64,000 nucleotides of DNA, from contig NW_004450303.1 of assembly GCF_000321225.1 (NCBI RefSeq), positions 3,097,117 through 3,161,116 on the forward strand, given 5' to 3'. Below are positions 30,781 through 41,486 of this stretch, in pieces. How positions within the stretch are numbered: position 1 is the stretch's first letter; every line of letters starts with the position of its first letter. Origin of the DNA: Odobenus rosmarus divergens. Lineage: Eukaryota > Chordata > Mammalia > Carnivora > Odobenidae. The translations under genes and the position numbers were made by a program. Below the pieces are notes generated by a model, which worked only from the letters and a program-made list of their open reading frames with translations, was not told where the DNA came from and searched no databases.

Positions 30781-31003
30781 TTTTTTTTTTTTTTAACTTC
30801 TTTGTTTTTTTGATATTTTATTTATTTATTTAACAGAGAGAATGAGAGAGAGAGAGAGAGAGAGCACAAGCAGGGGGAGGAGGAGAAGCAGAAGCAGGCT
30901 CCCCGCTGAGCAGGGAGCCCGATGCAGGGCTCCATCCCAGGACCCCGGGATCATGACCTGAGCCGAAGGCAGACACTTAACCGACTGAGCCACCCAGGCG
31001 CCC
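30781..31003 (-). mobile_element. CanSINE with long T-rich tail
   Basis: Antisense copy. The tail complement is an unusually long mixed T stretch (30781-30830) and the body has a (GA)n expansion (30838-30862). Head complement CCACCCAGGCGCCC ends at 31003. Confidence 0.93.
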
Positions 31004-31325
31004 TAAGTTTAGCATTTAGTCAACTCATCTAACCAATCTGAAACTGTGTAAATGGGCATGAACCAAAATTTCCCCTCATCTGACTTTTCAGATTCTTTTC
31101 CTTTAGCTGCCCTTCAGGATGAGAGCTTTTGAGTAATGGCAGATCAGTTAATAGGAAATAATGTGGCTTTTTCTTTTCTTATTAAAAATATATTTAGTAA
31201 ATTCCTTCAACCTGAAGGGCAATTCTGTAAAACTAACACAGATGGAAGCATACACATATAACAGTTAAACTTCTTTGCCACCAAGAAAAATGTTGAAAAT
31301 CTAAGTCAGGTGTCATCCAAAACTT
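31004..31325. other. Unassigned sequence
   Basis: No repeat family or coding signal recognised. Confidence 0.45.
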
Positions 31326-31540
31326 ATTCTGGAGGGGGTGGGGGGATGGGTTAGCCTGGTGATGGGTATTAAAGAGGGCGCGTTCTGCATGGAACACTGG
31401 GTGTTATACGCAAACAATGAATCATGGAACACTACATCAAAAACTAATGATGTAATGTATGGTGATTAACATAACAATAAAAAACTAATGATGTCATGTA
31501 TGGTGGTTAACATAATAAAATAAAATTAAAAAATATATAT
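31326..31540 (+). mobile_element. Carnivore L1 3' end, 5'-truncated, with tandem 3' duplication
   Basis: GGAGGGGGTGGGGGGATGGG, TTAGCCTGGTGATGGGTATT, GTTCTGCATGGAACACTGGG, then ACTAATGATGTAATGTATGG and again ACTAATGATGTCATGTATGG. The last roughly 40 bases before the A-tail are present twice. Sense orientation; the G-rich run is the conserved quadruplex-forming tract of L1 3' UTRs. Confidence 0.93.
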
Positions 31541-31597
31541 CTACATGTAGTGTGAGTAAATCTGCAGCCTCACTGCAAGGTTAAGAATCTCTGGCTT

Positions 31598-31804
31598 AGG
31601 GGCGCCTGGGTGGCTCAGTCAGTTAAGCGTCTGCCTTCGGCTCAGGTCATAATCCCAGGGTCCTGGGATCAAGCCCTGCATCAGGCTCCCTGCTTGGCGG
31701 GGAGCCTGCTTCTCCCTCTCCCTCTGCCTGCCTCTCTGCCTACTTGTTCTCTCTCTGTATCTCTCTGCCAAATAAATAAATAAAATCTTAAAAAAAAAAA
31801 AAAA
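31598..31804 (+). mobile_element. CanSINE (first of tandem pair)
   Basis: Sense head GGGGCGCCTGGGTGGCTCAG, long A-tail. Left flank AAGAATCTCTGGCTT (31583-31597), right flank AAGAATCCCTGGCTT (31805-31819). Confidence 0.96.
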
Positions 31805-31819
31805 AAGAATCCCTGGCTT

Positions 31820-32007
31820 GGGTCACCTGGGTGGCTCAGTTGGTTAAGCATCTGCCTTCGGATCAGGTCATGATCCCAGGGTGCTGGGACCGAGCCCCAA
31901 GTCAGGCTCCCTGCTCAGTGGGGAGCCTGTCTCTCCCTCTGCTGCTCCCCCTGCTTGTTTTTGCTGTTTCTCTCTCAAATAAATAAAATCTTAAAAAAAA
32001 AATAAAA
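31820..32007 (+). mobile_element. CanSINE (second of tandem pair)
   Basis: Sense copy beginning GGGTCACCTGGGTGGCTCAG directly after the middle target copy and ending before a third target copy, AAGAAACTCTGGCTT (about 32008-32022). The body is shorter and differs from the first member, so these are separate insertions into the same site rather than a local duplication. Confidence 0.96.
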
Positions 32008-32020
32008 AAGAAACTCTGGC

Positions 32021-32431
32021 TTAACAATGGGAAGCCAATTAAATCTTTTAAAACCGCACTTGGTGGGAGGGACAGTGTTTTGTGTTTCAAAAGTTTACTT
32101 CCATGAAGGTGAATGACTGGAAGCTTAGAGGCCTTTCAGAGACTTTTATAGAACTAACTGCAAAAATTAATTGAAAAAAAAATCAGATTTAAAAAAGTAA
32201 AGATTTTAAGAATAATTCTAGTAGTATATTGATATCTAAAGATTTTACCACTATTCCAAGGTGCCTAGATGACTATAATAATAAAAAATGCTAGAAGAAA
32301 GGCAAACCTCATTTTCGTAAATGTTAAGCCATTTTGACACCAAACCACTATTGAAAAAAGTCTTCATCTTTTCTCAGTGAGAGAAAAATCTATTCCAAGA
32401 AATTGTAAAAGATTATCATAATAAATTTTTT
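32021..32431. other. Unassigned AT-rich sequence
   Basis: Nothing recognised. Confidence 0.45.
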
Positions 32432-32530
32432 TTCTTTTTCAAGTGTTTACTTAAATTCCATTTAGTTAACATACAATGTAATATTAGTTTCAGGGGTAGA
32501 ATTTAGTGATTTTATATTAATAATAAATAT
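32432..32530 (-). mobile_element. L1 3' tail fragment
   Basis: TTAAATTCCATTTAGTTAAC, ATACAATGTAATATTAGTTTC and AGGGGTAGAATTTAGTGATT are the antisense 3' terminal blocks of carnivore L1. Only about 100 bases survive. Confidence 0.75.
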
Positions 32531-32603
32531 TTTTAACACTTGTAAAAGAGAACATTGTCCAAGGCCATGTGTTCTTAGGGAAGTAAGAATGAATCTACGC
32601 CAA

Positions 32604-32795
32604 GGGGCGCCTGGGTGGCTCAGTCGGTTAAGTGTCCAACTCTTGGTTTCCGCTCAGGTCATGATGATCTCAGGATTGTGAGATAGAGCCCTGCGTTGGG
32701 CTTCATGCTCAGCGCAGTCTGCTTGAGACTCTCTCCCTCTCCCTCTGCCCCTCCCCCCTGCACTCTCTACAGCAAATGAACGAGTCATTAAAAAA
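32604..32795 (+). mobile_element. CanSINE, older subfamily
   Basis: Head GGGGCGCCTGGGTGGCTCAG, then GTGTCCAACTCTTGGTTTCC in place of the young GCGTCTGCCTTCGG, and a GATGATCTCAGGATTGTGAG body. Tail degraded (AAATGAACGAGTCATTAAAA). This variant is shared across Carnivora. Confidence 0.93.
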
Positions 32796-33279
32796 ATTAG
32801 CTACATAAAAAAAATCACTCATTTAAAAAAAATAATAATTCCATACCAAGGGATATATCCCCATGCTTTCTCAGGCCTGTGGCTCCAACCTTATCTATGT
32901 GTCCAATCCCTTTGATAACTGCTGAAGCAATTTGTGAAATTCTTTGGATTCACCTTTTCGGGATGGTTGATAACTTGCATTGGTAAGGAGGTTTGGTCCT
33001 TGAATTAATTAGTAGCTCTTTGATATGATTAATTTCTCCTAGTCCTTCTTTAGCTGGCTCTATCTTGTATTACTTGTGCAAAAGGCTGACATAAAATGTT
33101 CTTGTAATTTTGCTTTTGGTTACCAATAATCATTTTTCCATGTATTCAATGCAGACAGAAAATTGAGGTTTCACATTTTTGAAGTGTTTTTCTGTCTTTA
33201 AAAACCAAAACTTGGTTTCTGCTTAAATCTGTCATTTCACATTTTAATTTAAGTGGATTTAAATCCAGTGGATTTCTTT
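32796..33279. other. Unassigned sequence
   Basis: No repeat family or gene recognised. Confidence 0.45.
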
Positions 33280-33640
33280 CCTTTTCTTTCTTTGTTTTAT
33301 TACATAGATAATATATAATTGTTACAAGAAGATTGAAAGATACAGATTAGGAAAAGTTCAAAGAAAAGTCATTTGTAATGACAACAGCATAAGGGTAATC
33401 ACTGTTACCATCATCTGTAACATATCTTTTGACTTCATATTCTTGCTATTTTTAAATATAAAAAGAGATTACAATACATATGTGTGTGTGTATACATATA
33501 TATATATAGCTTTGATATCGCCTTCTTTCACTTAATAGTATGTTGTGACTAGATCTCCAAGCTAGTACATATTATTTTCAAACATAATCTTAAATGGATG
33601 CCTAATACTCCATTATATGGATGTGCCATTTCAAAGGTTG
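33280..33640 (-). mobile_element. Old L1M 3' UTR fragment
   Basis: AATTGTTACAAGAAGATTG, GGGTAATCACTGTTACCATC, CTTCTTTCACTTAATAGTATG, ATCTCCAAGCTAGTACATA and ACTCCATTATATGGATGTGCC are the degenerate blocks of an antisense L1M 3' end ('aaccactgttaccag ... ttcacttaacaatatatcttggagatc ... attccattgtatggatgtacc'). It contains a (TG)n(TA)n run at 33480-33507. Confidence 0.6.
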
Positions 33641-34779
33641 CAAACACAGCCACAGGGTTGTACAAACATGGTCACAATCACAGCTAAATGTTTGCATGTA
33701 CTGTGAACACTTTCCTTCAGATTAATTGGGAAATTTGTAATAGATTCAGAGGGCTTAACAGAGCTGGCTCATTGCCATGTTCCCGATCATGAAAAAGAGT
33801 AAACTACACAAGTTACTTCCCCACCTCCAGCATAGAAATGCTATGACGTAATAACGCGACCTCAAGACAACAGCGAGAGCCCGAATGAATCTGCAAACTC
33901 CCCGCTGTACTAATTAGGTTTGCGTGACCTCTTGCACCACGCAGTTCACTTCAGAAAATATGATTGCTAGTGACCGAATGACTCATGGAAACATAACATG
34001 TTTGAATCCGTTAGGGAAAAAAAAAAAAAGAAACCCCCACTTCTATAACTTTATTGGAAGAAGAGATTATTGTTTATAGGACATCTCGTAGGAAAAATAA
34101 CAGTTTGAATTCCCCTGTATGTTTCAGTGCTTCGTGATGAATTTTCCTGGCTAGGTCCTGACTAGAACAACCAGCAAGCATCCAGTAATCAGCTTGCTCC
34201 TAGAGACCTCATAGTAAAATATAAGGCAGATGAGCTAATGACTGACATTGTGGAGAAGAACCGCGTGGAGACCGGGGTTATGTGGTTCCAGTTAAGAGAG
34301 ATAAGAAAAAGATTGGAAGGAAGGATTGGTTTGGAGCTGGAAGTGTTCACGCAGAGAATTCTTGGTTATTTCATTTTTTAGAAGCGTGCTCCTTGACTCC
34401 TCAGTTGGAGCAAACAATTTAGAAAGCAAGCCACTAAGTAATGAGCTTTAGGCAATGCATTTTGAACCCGTCAGAGAGTGTAACTGGTTTGGGAGTAATT
34501 GTAAGTGCACAGTGGAAAACTGAGACTCACATGTCCAGATTTGTCTTTGATTGTAAGTTTGGAAGAGAAAATGAGCAGTATCATTTAAAGGCAAGGGTTT
34601 ATTTATTTCCATATTCCATTGCTAGAAAGCTTCTCTGGTTTCAAAATGTAGTAATGATACTTAAATCAGAACGTTGACATTTTAAATTTTTACCTATTTA
34701 AAAGATAAATTATGAAAATAACATGTAAATATGTATCTATATTTTAAATATATCAATATATATAATGTAGAGAAAATTA
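33641..34779. other. Unassigned, repeat-free block with clustered regulatory-like motifs
   Basis: No transposon recognised over 1.1 kb. Between 33840 and 33990 it has TGACGTAA (33844-33851, CRE/ATF-C/EBP-like), TAATTAG (33911-33917, homeodomain-like), GCGTGACCTC nearby and AATGACTCAT (33977-33986, AP-1-like), together with retained CpGs. These short motifs are common by chance; the clustering plus absence of repeats is what singles the block out. Confidence 0.4.
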
Positions 34780-35690
34780 ATAATATGAAATAAAACATAC
34801 CAAATGGTATAGAACATGATACAATGAATACTTATGTCCAGCTCATCCAGCTTGGGAAACAACATCTTCCCAATACTGCCGAGGAGGCTTGTGTTTCTTC
34901 CCCAGTTGCATTGTGACATGTGTAAGTATTGTTAAAAAGATGTAACAATTTTGGACGTCTTTAAATTTTATTTGCATGAAATTGTACTGTATTTTCTCTG
35001 TAAAGTGATACTGTGTTCGTAAGAATCATCCATATTGATACCCGAAGGACTAGGTCATTTGCTTTATTCTTGAATAGAGTCACATACACCAAAATAAAAT
35101 ATATTAATCCATTGCATTGTCAGACATTTAGCTTGTTTCCAATTCCTTGCTATTATATCTGCTGCTGGTGTAAGCTTTCCTCTCTATGGTTCCTGTGCAC
35201 AGTTTTGAGCGGGCATGTGGGAGATATTTCTAGGGTGGAATTCCTGAGTTATAGGGTACATGCATTTCCAACCCAACTAGATTTTGACAAATTGGACTTA
35301 AAATGTTTTTTCCCGGGGCGCCTGGGTGGCTCAGTCATTAAGTGTCTGCCTTCGGCTCAGGTCATGATCCCAGGGTCCTGGGATCGAGCCCCGCATCGGG
35401 CCCTGCTCGGCAGGAGGCCTGCTTCTCCCTCTCCCACTCCCCCTGCTGTGTTCCTGCTCTCGCTATCTCTCTCTGTCAAATAAATAAATAAAATCTTTAA
35501 AAAAAATGTTTTTTCCCAGGTATACTTCAACCAGCAGCAGATAAGAGCTCTATAATTCCACATTTTTGGTAACACTTGGCATCGTCAGGGTTTTCAACAA
35601 TTGCCATTCTGATCAGTCTGAAATGATATAGTAGTTGTAACCTGTACCTTTATTTCTAGGTTGTGTGTATAGAGATATATATTTTTAAGA
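34780..35690 (-). mobile_element. L1M ORF2/3' region with a CanSINE
   Basis: Antisense landmarks: TAGCTTGTTTCCAATTCCTTG, CTGCTGCTGGTGTAAGC, CTAGGGTGGAATTCCTGAG, CAGCAGCAGATAAGAGCTC, TAACACTTGGCATCGTCAGG and GCCATTCTGATCAGTCTGAA. They follow the antisense L1 order ('ttgctattataaataatgctgc ... agtggaattgctggg ... cagcagtgtatgagagttcc ... cacttggtattgtcag'). Interrupted by the CanSINE at 35315-35503. The left limit is uncertain. Confidence 0.75.
35315..35503 (+). mobile_element. CanSINE nested in L1M
   Basis: Young sense copy with a perfect 14-bp duplication AAATGTTTTTTCCC (35301-35314 and 35504-35517). Confidence 0.97.
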
Positions 35691-35702
35691 CTGTTTTTTA
35701 GA

Positions 35703-35906
35703 GGGGTGCCTGGGTGACTCGGACAGTTGAACGACTGACTAGTGATTTCAGCTCAGGGTGTGATGTCATAAGTCAGGAGATCCAGCCCAGTATGGGGCTC
35801 TGCACTCAGCAGGGAGTCTTCTTGAGATTCTCTCCCTCTGCTCCACCCTGTACGTGTGTGTTCTCTCTCTTTCTCTAAAGTAAATAAATAAATCTTTAAA
35901 AAAAAG
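35703..35906 (+). mobile_element. CanSINE, older subfamily
   Basis: Head GAGGGGTGCCTGGGTGACTC, middle ACTGACTAGTGATTTCAGC and GGGTGTGATGTCATAAGTC: a diverged old variant. Target copies AAGACTGTTTTTTA (35689-35702) and AGGACGATTTTTTA (about 35907-35920). It sits at the 3' end of the L1 to its right. Confidence 0.93.
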
Positions 35907-35908
35907 GA

Positions 35909-37770
35909 CGATTTTTTAAAGCAGTTTTAGGTTCCCAAAAATTTATGCAGAAGGTACAGAGATTTCTCATATGTCCCCTACCCACATACATGTATAGGCT
36001 CCCCCATTGTCAATATCATCTCCCAGAGGGGTACATTTGTTATGACTGCTGACACGTCATAATCACCCAAAGTCCATAGTTACATTAGAATTTACTCCTG
36101 ATACCATACATTCTATGGATTTGGACAAATGTCTAATGACATGCAACCAACATTATAGTATCATACAGAGTATTTCCACTGCCCTAAAAAATCTTTTGCC
36201 TATTCAGACTCCCACTCCCAACCCCTAGAAACCACTGATCGTTTTACTATCTCTCCACTGATTTACCTTTTCTAGATTGTGATATAGTTGGAATCATATA
36301 GTGGGTAGCCTTTTCAGATTGGCTTTTTTCACTTACTAATATGCCTTTAAGGTTCTTTCAAGTCAGTTAATGGTTTGATAGCTCAAGTCTTGTAGTGCTC
36401 AATAACATTCCATTATCTGTGTGTACCACACTTTATTTATTCATTCACCTACTGAAGTGCATCTTGGTTGCTTCCAAATTTTAGCAACTATGAATAAATC
36501 TATTATAAGCATCTGTGCAGGTTTTTGTGTGGACACAAATTTACAGCTCCTTTGGATAAATACCAAAAAGCATGATTGCTAAATAGCACACTAAGAGTAT
36601 GTTTAGTTGAATAATTTTTTTCATATGTTTATTGGTCATTTGGGCTTCAGGTTTCTAGTTTGTGAATTGCATACAAAAATCTTTTGCATATTTTTCCATT
36701 AAATTATTTCTTTTTGCTTATTAATTTCTTTATGTATCAGCATACTAAACTTTTACTGTTCACAAATATCTTCCCCCAGGCTCTGGTTTTTCTTTTAATT
36801 TTGTAATGGATAATTCTGGAAATGAATCTTATTAATGTATCATTTTTTAACTGACTGTTTTCTTTGTTTAAGGAATTCTTCTTGATGTGGAGGTTTCAAA
36901 GACAATCTATATTTTCTTCAAAAAGTCTCTAAGATTTGTTTTTATGGAATATCATGTATCTTTACATGACATTTTACCCTCCCAAAGCATTTTATCTTAG
37001 TATCTGTTTTGTTTGACATTAATATGAGTATTTTAGCTTTTTTTTAGTTAGTACTTTTTTTCTATGTGTGTCATGCATACCTTTTTCTATGCTTTACTTT
37101 TAATTTTTTTGATTCTTTTTGTTTACATGTATCTTTTAGAAACAGCATGTAGTTGGCTTTTTAAAAAAGTTCCAGCCTGAAAATCTTTGTCCTTTAACTG
37201 GCAGATTTAGTCCATTGATTTGTATTATGATGATGCAGATATATTGAATTTTCTTCTTTAAATGTGTACTCTAAAACTATGCCTTTTTTTCTTCTTTCCC
37301 TACTGCTCATGGAATAGTGAGTGTTTTAAGTTCAATTTCCCTGGTTAGAAGATATATACTTTATTTTAGCTCTTCAGTGGTTACCTTTAAAATTTCAACA
37401 CAGAGGGGCGCCTGGGTGGCTCAGTCCTTAAGCGAATGCCTTCGGCTCAGGTCATGATCCCAGAGTCCTGGGATCGAGCCCTGCATCGGGCTTCCTGCTC
37501 AGCCAGGAGCCTGCTTCTCCCTCTCCCACTCCCCCTGCTTGTGTTCCTGCTCTTGTTATCTCTCTCTCTGTCAAATAAATAAATAAATAAAATATTAAAA
37601 AAAAGAAAAAAAAATTTCAACACAGATAGCTGACTGAACCCAAAGCTAATCCTCAAACAATACAACAAATTTAGAACACTAAGGACCACCAGCCCAATTC
37701 ATTTATAATTCTAGTTTCCTTTTTCCTCCTGGTTTTGGTTCCTGGTGATTTCTCTTACTTTCTTCATAGT
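35909..37770 (-). mobile_element. L1M (L1MA/B-type) 3' UTR and ORF2 end, with a CanSINE
   Basis: Antisense order: AAGCAGTTTTAGGTTCCC, AGAAGGTACAGAGATTTCTC, ATAATCACCCAAAGTCCATAG, TGGACAAATGTCTAATGACA, TAGAAACCACTGATCG, GATATAGTTGGAATCATATAG, CATTCACCTACTGAAGTGC, GGATAAATACCAAAAAGCATG. Beyond about 36600 it continues as degraded ORF2 complement, with TTTGTTTGACATTAATATGAG and GGCAGATTTAGTCCATTGAT. A CanSINE interrupts it at 37405-37612. No intact frame. Confidence 0.88.
37405..37612 (+). mobile_element. CanSINE nested in L1M
   Basis: Young sense copy with a perfect 14-bp duplication AATTTCAACACAGA (37391-37404 and 37613-37626). Confidence 0.97.
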
Positions 37771-38716
37771 TTAGGTCTGTATTTTAAAGAATGTTTATTA
37801 TTTTTTTTCTGCATTTCTAGGTATTTTTAGCATTCATCTTCCCTCCCCGCCCCCCCCACCCCACCCCCCCACCCCCCGCCCCAGGATGGGTTAAGTACAA
37901 TATGTCAGAGACAAAGTCAAGTTTGACTTTCAGGTCCCCGTTGCCCAGCAATGGCCATCCTTTTCATAAGGGCTGACAGTTCTTTGCAGGGTAGGAGAAG
38001 AGCATGAAGCAGTAAGCTTCAGAGGAATAGGGTTGCCCAAAGGGACGAGAGAAGCCCAGAGCAGTGGCTGGGACAATGCTGATGGTGTTTCTACTTCACA
38101 GTTCTATTTAACCTGAACTTGCCCAAGGTTTTAATCAAGTGATATCTATTTCTCCTAAGGATTTACTGTGCCTTTGTCAGAAGGAAACCCACTACTGACT
38201 TAGAAAATAATGGGTTATTTTTTCCTCTGGAGTTCAGAGTTTTCTCCAGGGAGAGTGAGGGAGGAAAAGTTTATCTTCTGTGACTGCTGGAAAGCTCTCT
38301 GTTCCTTCACAGCAAGGAAAAGTTTTATGATACTTCAAAAGTAAAGTCCTTGGGCCCCTGCTGTGGACCAGCACAGTAGTTGCTATGAGAGCAAAATTAC
38401 AATAGATGCCTTGCTCAGAAAATCTAGCAAGTTGAGTCTCCTGGAGCTAAGTCTTTACCCTTTCTGTGTTTCAGCTCAGGGAATGATTGCAAGGGGAGTC
38501 TTATTAGAACTGTCATAAAGGTTTGCCTACCTTGAAATGAGTTAAATCTGCCATAGCCACCCCCTACTTGCATAAAGATGCAATTTCAGGTAACAGTCAC
38601 TGGCTAGTGATATTTCTTTATTTGATGTCTTACCACCTGCTCTGTGTTCTTTCCTCTTAGGGTGTTATTTTGGTGCTTAGGATAGATATGGGAAGTGTGT
38701 GCTAAGTAATTAGTTT
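37771..38716. other. Unassigned sequence
   Basis: Apart from the C-rich tract at 37841-37883 no repeat or gene is recognised. It extends to the L1 insertion site. Confidence 0.5.
37841..37883 (-). other. C-rich tract; quadruplex potential on the minus strand
   Basis: Forty-three bases almost entirely C with single A, G or T breaks. The complement has at least five G-runs of four to eight with one-base loops, a very strong quadruplex pattern; the plus strand could form an i-motif. Confidence 0.75.
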
Positions 38717-38733
38717 AGAATTGGTCCTGGGTC

Positions 38734-39972
38734 AGTCCATCAAAATCCTGAAGGAGAACACAGGCAGCAACCTCTTCGACCTCAGCCGCAGCAACTTCTT
38801 CCTAGAAACATCGCCACAAAAATGAACTATTGGGATTTCATCAAGATAAAAAGCTTTTGCCCAGCAAAAGAAACAGTCCACAAAACCAAAAGACAACCGA
38901 CAGAATGGGAGAAAATATTTGCAAATGACATATCAGATAAAGGGCTAGTATCCAAAATCTATAAAGAACTTATCAAACTCAACACCCAAAGAACAAATAA
39001 TCCAATCAAGAAATGGGCAGAAGCCATGAACAGACATTTTTCCAAAGAAGATATCCAAATGGCCAACAGACACATGAAAAAGTGCTCAACATCACTCGGC
39101 ATTAGGGAAATCCAAATCAAAACCTCAATGAGATACCACCTCACACCAGTCAGAATGGCTAAAATTAACAAGTCAGGAAATGACAGATGTTGGCAGGAAT
39201 GCAGAGAAAGGGGAACCCTCCTACACTGTTGGTGGGAATGCAAGCTGGTGCAACCACTCTGGAAAACAGTATGGAGGTTCCTCAAACAGTTGAAAATAGA
39301 GCTACCCTAAGACCCAGCAATTGCACTACTGGGTATTTACCACAAAGATACAAATGTAGGGATCCGAAGGGGTACATGCACCCCAATGTTTATAGCAGCA
39401 ATGTCCACAATAGCCAAACTGTGGAAAGAGCCAAGATGTCCATCAACAGATGAATGGATAAAGAAGATGTGGTATATATACACAATGGAATATTATGCAG
39501 CCATCAAAAGGAATGAGATCTTGCCATTTGCAACGACGTGGATGGAACTGGAGGGTGTTATGCTGAGTAAAATAAGTCAATCAGAGAAAGACATGTATCA
39601 TATGACCTCACTGATATGAGGAATTCTTAATCTCAGGAAACAAACTGAGGGTTGCTGGAGTGGTGGGGGGTGGGAGGGATGGGGTGGCTGGGTGATAGAC
39701 ATTGGGGAGGGTATGTGCTATGGTGAGTGCTGTGAATTGTGCAAGCCTGTTGAATCACAGATCTGTACCCCTGAAACAAATAATGCAATATATGTTAAGA
39801 AAAAAAAAAGAAGAAGAAGATAGCAGGAGGGGAAGAATGAAGGGGAGTAAGTCGGAGGGGGAGACGAACCATTAGAGACGATGGACTCTGAAAAACGACC
39901 TGAGGGTTCTAGAGGGGAGGGGGGTGGGGGGATGGGTTGGCCTGGTGATGGGTATTAAACGAAAAAAAAAAA
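38734..39972 (+). mobile_element. Young 5'-truncated carnivore L1
   Basis: Bounded by a perfect 17-bp duplication AGAATTGGTCCTGGGTC (38717-38733, 39973-39989). It contains the ORF2 C-terminus, the 3' UTR with GTAAGTCGGAGGGGGAGACG, GACGATGGACTCTGAAAAAC and GATGGGTTGGCCTGGTGATG, and then poly-A directly after GGTATTAAACG. About 100 bases of the usual 3' terminus (the GTTCTGCATGGA... part) are absent, so the RNA was probably polyadenylated early. An earlier A-rich run at 39801-39823 is part of the family's 3' UTR. Confidence 0.97.
38822..39619 (+). pseudogene. L1 ORF2 C-terminal fragment (one in-frame stop)
   Basis: One reading frame covers [67 protein letters not shown] and [10 protein letters not shown]. 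It is broken by TAA at 39308-39310 and continues in the same frame with DPAIALLGIYHKD, KLWKEPRCPSTDEWI and MEYYAAIKRNEILPFATTW to a TGA at 39617-39619. This is the part of ORF2 after the reverse transcriptase, with the Cys/His-rich C-terminus. The catalytic domains lie in the lost 5' part, so it encodes nothing functional. A single stop over about 265 codons shows recent arrival. Confidence 0.95.
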
Positions 39973-40229
39973 AGAATTGGTCCTGGGTCCCCTGGGGTCC
40001 TTCCCAGCCGAGTCTTCCTTCTTAGGATGTGGGCTTTGGGAATTCATGAGAGATTCATAAGGAGTAGGAGACACTGAGGAAAAGAATTCATAGAGCACCA
40101 GAGAAATCCTGAGGATCTAGGGGTTGGGACTGGTGGGACCAGAGAAGGAGAGGAGAAATCGAGACACTTGGAGCAGTTAAGCCACCACAGCTGATACTGG
40201 CATGACTGAAAGAAGGTGTAGTCTGCCTT

Positions 40230-40345
40230 CTACATAGATTTTGAGCAACTTAAAGCATGGCATGATGCCTTATTCACCTCCGTATCTGCAGTAAGTATAG
40301 ATGTCTGACCAAATAGGTGTTCAATCAGATCTGAATTGGAAGAAA
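40230..40345 (+). mobile_element. L2 3' end fragment
   Basis: GCATGATGCCTTATTCACCTC, CGTATCTGCAGTAAGTATAG and AATAGGTGTTCAATCAG follow the L2 3' end ('tgtcttattcatctttgtatcccca ... aggcgctcaataaa'). Confidence 0.55.
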
Positions 40346-41100
40346 CATTTATAGCTCACACTTGAGAAGGTCAAAGAATAGACGGAAATTAGAAATTAGA
40401 TTTTGCTTTCATTTTTTCCACTTGTAACAACCACTGGTGAAAAAAAAAACAAATAAAATACCAGTCTATACTCTAACAGTCTCAGAATTTTTTGACATTG
40501 CTATTTTGCATTCTCTGTAAAAGTTTTTTACATTAAAATGTATTTACAAATGATTAACCCATTTGAAAACTTGTAAGTACTAATATGTTCAATTTAGCAT
40601 TGCTATATCTCTACTTACATTTTTCTCTCACCTCCCACACACTGTATACGATTAGGATTTACTAAAGCAGTGACTTTTTGGGGGAAGAGGGATTGGTTAG
40701 GGCCAGAAAATGCACCCCCAGGGTGACCCTTTAGAATGCTCCCTCCGAAAGAGCCAGCTACATGTGTTTAATTGTCTTCGCCCATCACTAAACTCCAATG
40801 TTAGAGTGGGATTTATCCACCAAATCTCAGATGTTCAGGCCTAGGGCGTGACTTCTTCACTTTACTATCTGTCATCCCAGAAAGTAAGTATCAGGGCCTC
40901 ATCCAAGTGGTTATGCATACTTCAAACACAGAGGGGCTTAGAATGATTTGGAATTGCTGAGGCACGAATTAGAGATAGGTGGGTTATAGCACAGAGAATA
41001 ATTACCAAATATTTTTCAAAACATCCCTGTTTTTGAAAGCCCTAGGAGCTAGGAATTGTTATGTTTTAAAATGGTTAAAAAATCAAATGAAGAATATTGC
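40346..41100. other. Unassigned AT-rich sequence
   Basis: No repeat family or gene recognised. A-run at 40440-40450. Confidence 0.45.
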
Positions 41101-41104
41101 ATGA

Positions 41105-41310
41105 CATATGAAAATTATTTGAAAGTCAAGTTTTAGGTTCGCAAATAAAGTTTTATTGGAACACTACCACACTCATTCATTCACTTAGTATCGATGGTTG
41201 CTTTCCCGCTACATTGGCAAAGTTCAGTAGTTTTGATAGAGATGATATGGCCAGCAAAGCCTAGAATAGTTACTTTCTCGCCCTTTACAGAAAAGAAAAA
41301 AATGGATGCT
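41105..41310 (+). mobile_element. hAT-type nonautonomous transposon
   Basis: AATAAAGTTTTATTGGAACAC, ATCGATGGTTGCTTTCCCGC, TACATTGGCAAAGTTCAGTAG, GATATGGCCAGCAAAGCCTAG and CCCTTTACAGAAAAG are the ordered blocks of the abundant mammalian element with CAGGGGTCGGCAAACT-type ends. Another copy of the same family, same strand, is at 57230-57450. The exact subfamily name was not assigned by eye. Confidence 0.75.
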
Positions 41311-41486
41311 CCCTCATTTACGCCATTGTCAGAGAGAATCCTGTGCCAGGGATCACCATGGGTCAGAGACAGGTGGGGTAACTTTTGTTCTTTTTTTTGT
41401 ATATCAATGCGTATAAGATGGTCTTCCCTCTGGTCTCTATATAGCCAGGAGCATAGTTTGAGTAACCATCTATAATATTTTCTGAT
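41311..41486. other. Unassigned sequence
   Basis: Nothing recognised. Confidence 0.4.

Noticed and set aside
35013..35483. 156-codon plus frame
   Set aside because: It joins antisense L1M sequence to a CanSINE; not a gene.
38959..39285. 108-codon minus-strand frame
   Set aside because: It is antisense to the L1 ORF2 C-terminus.
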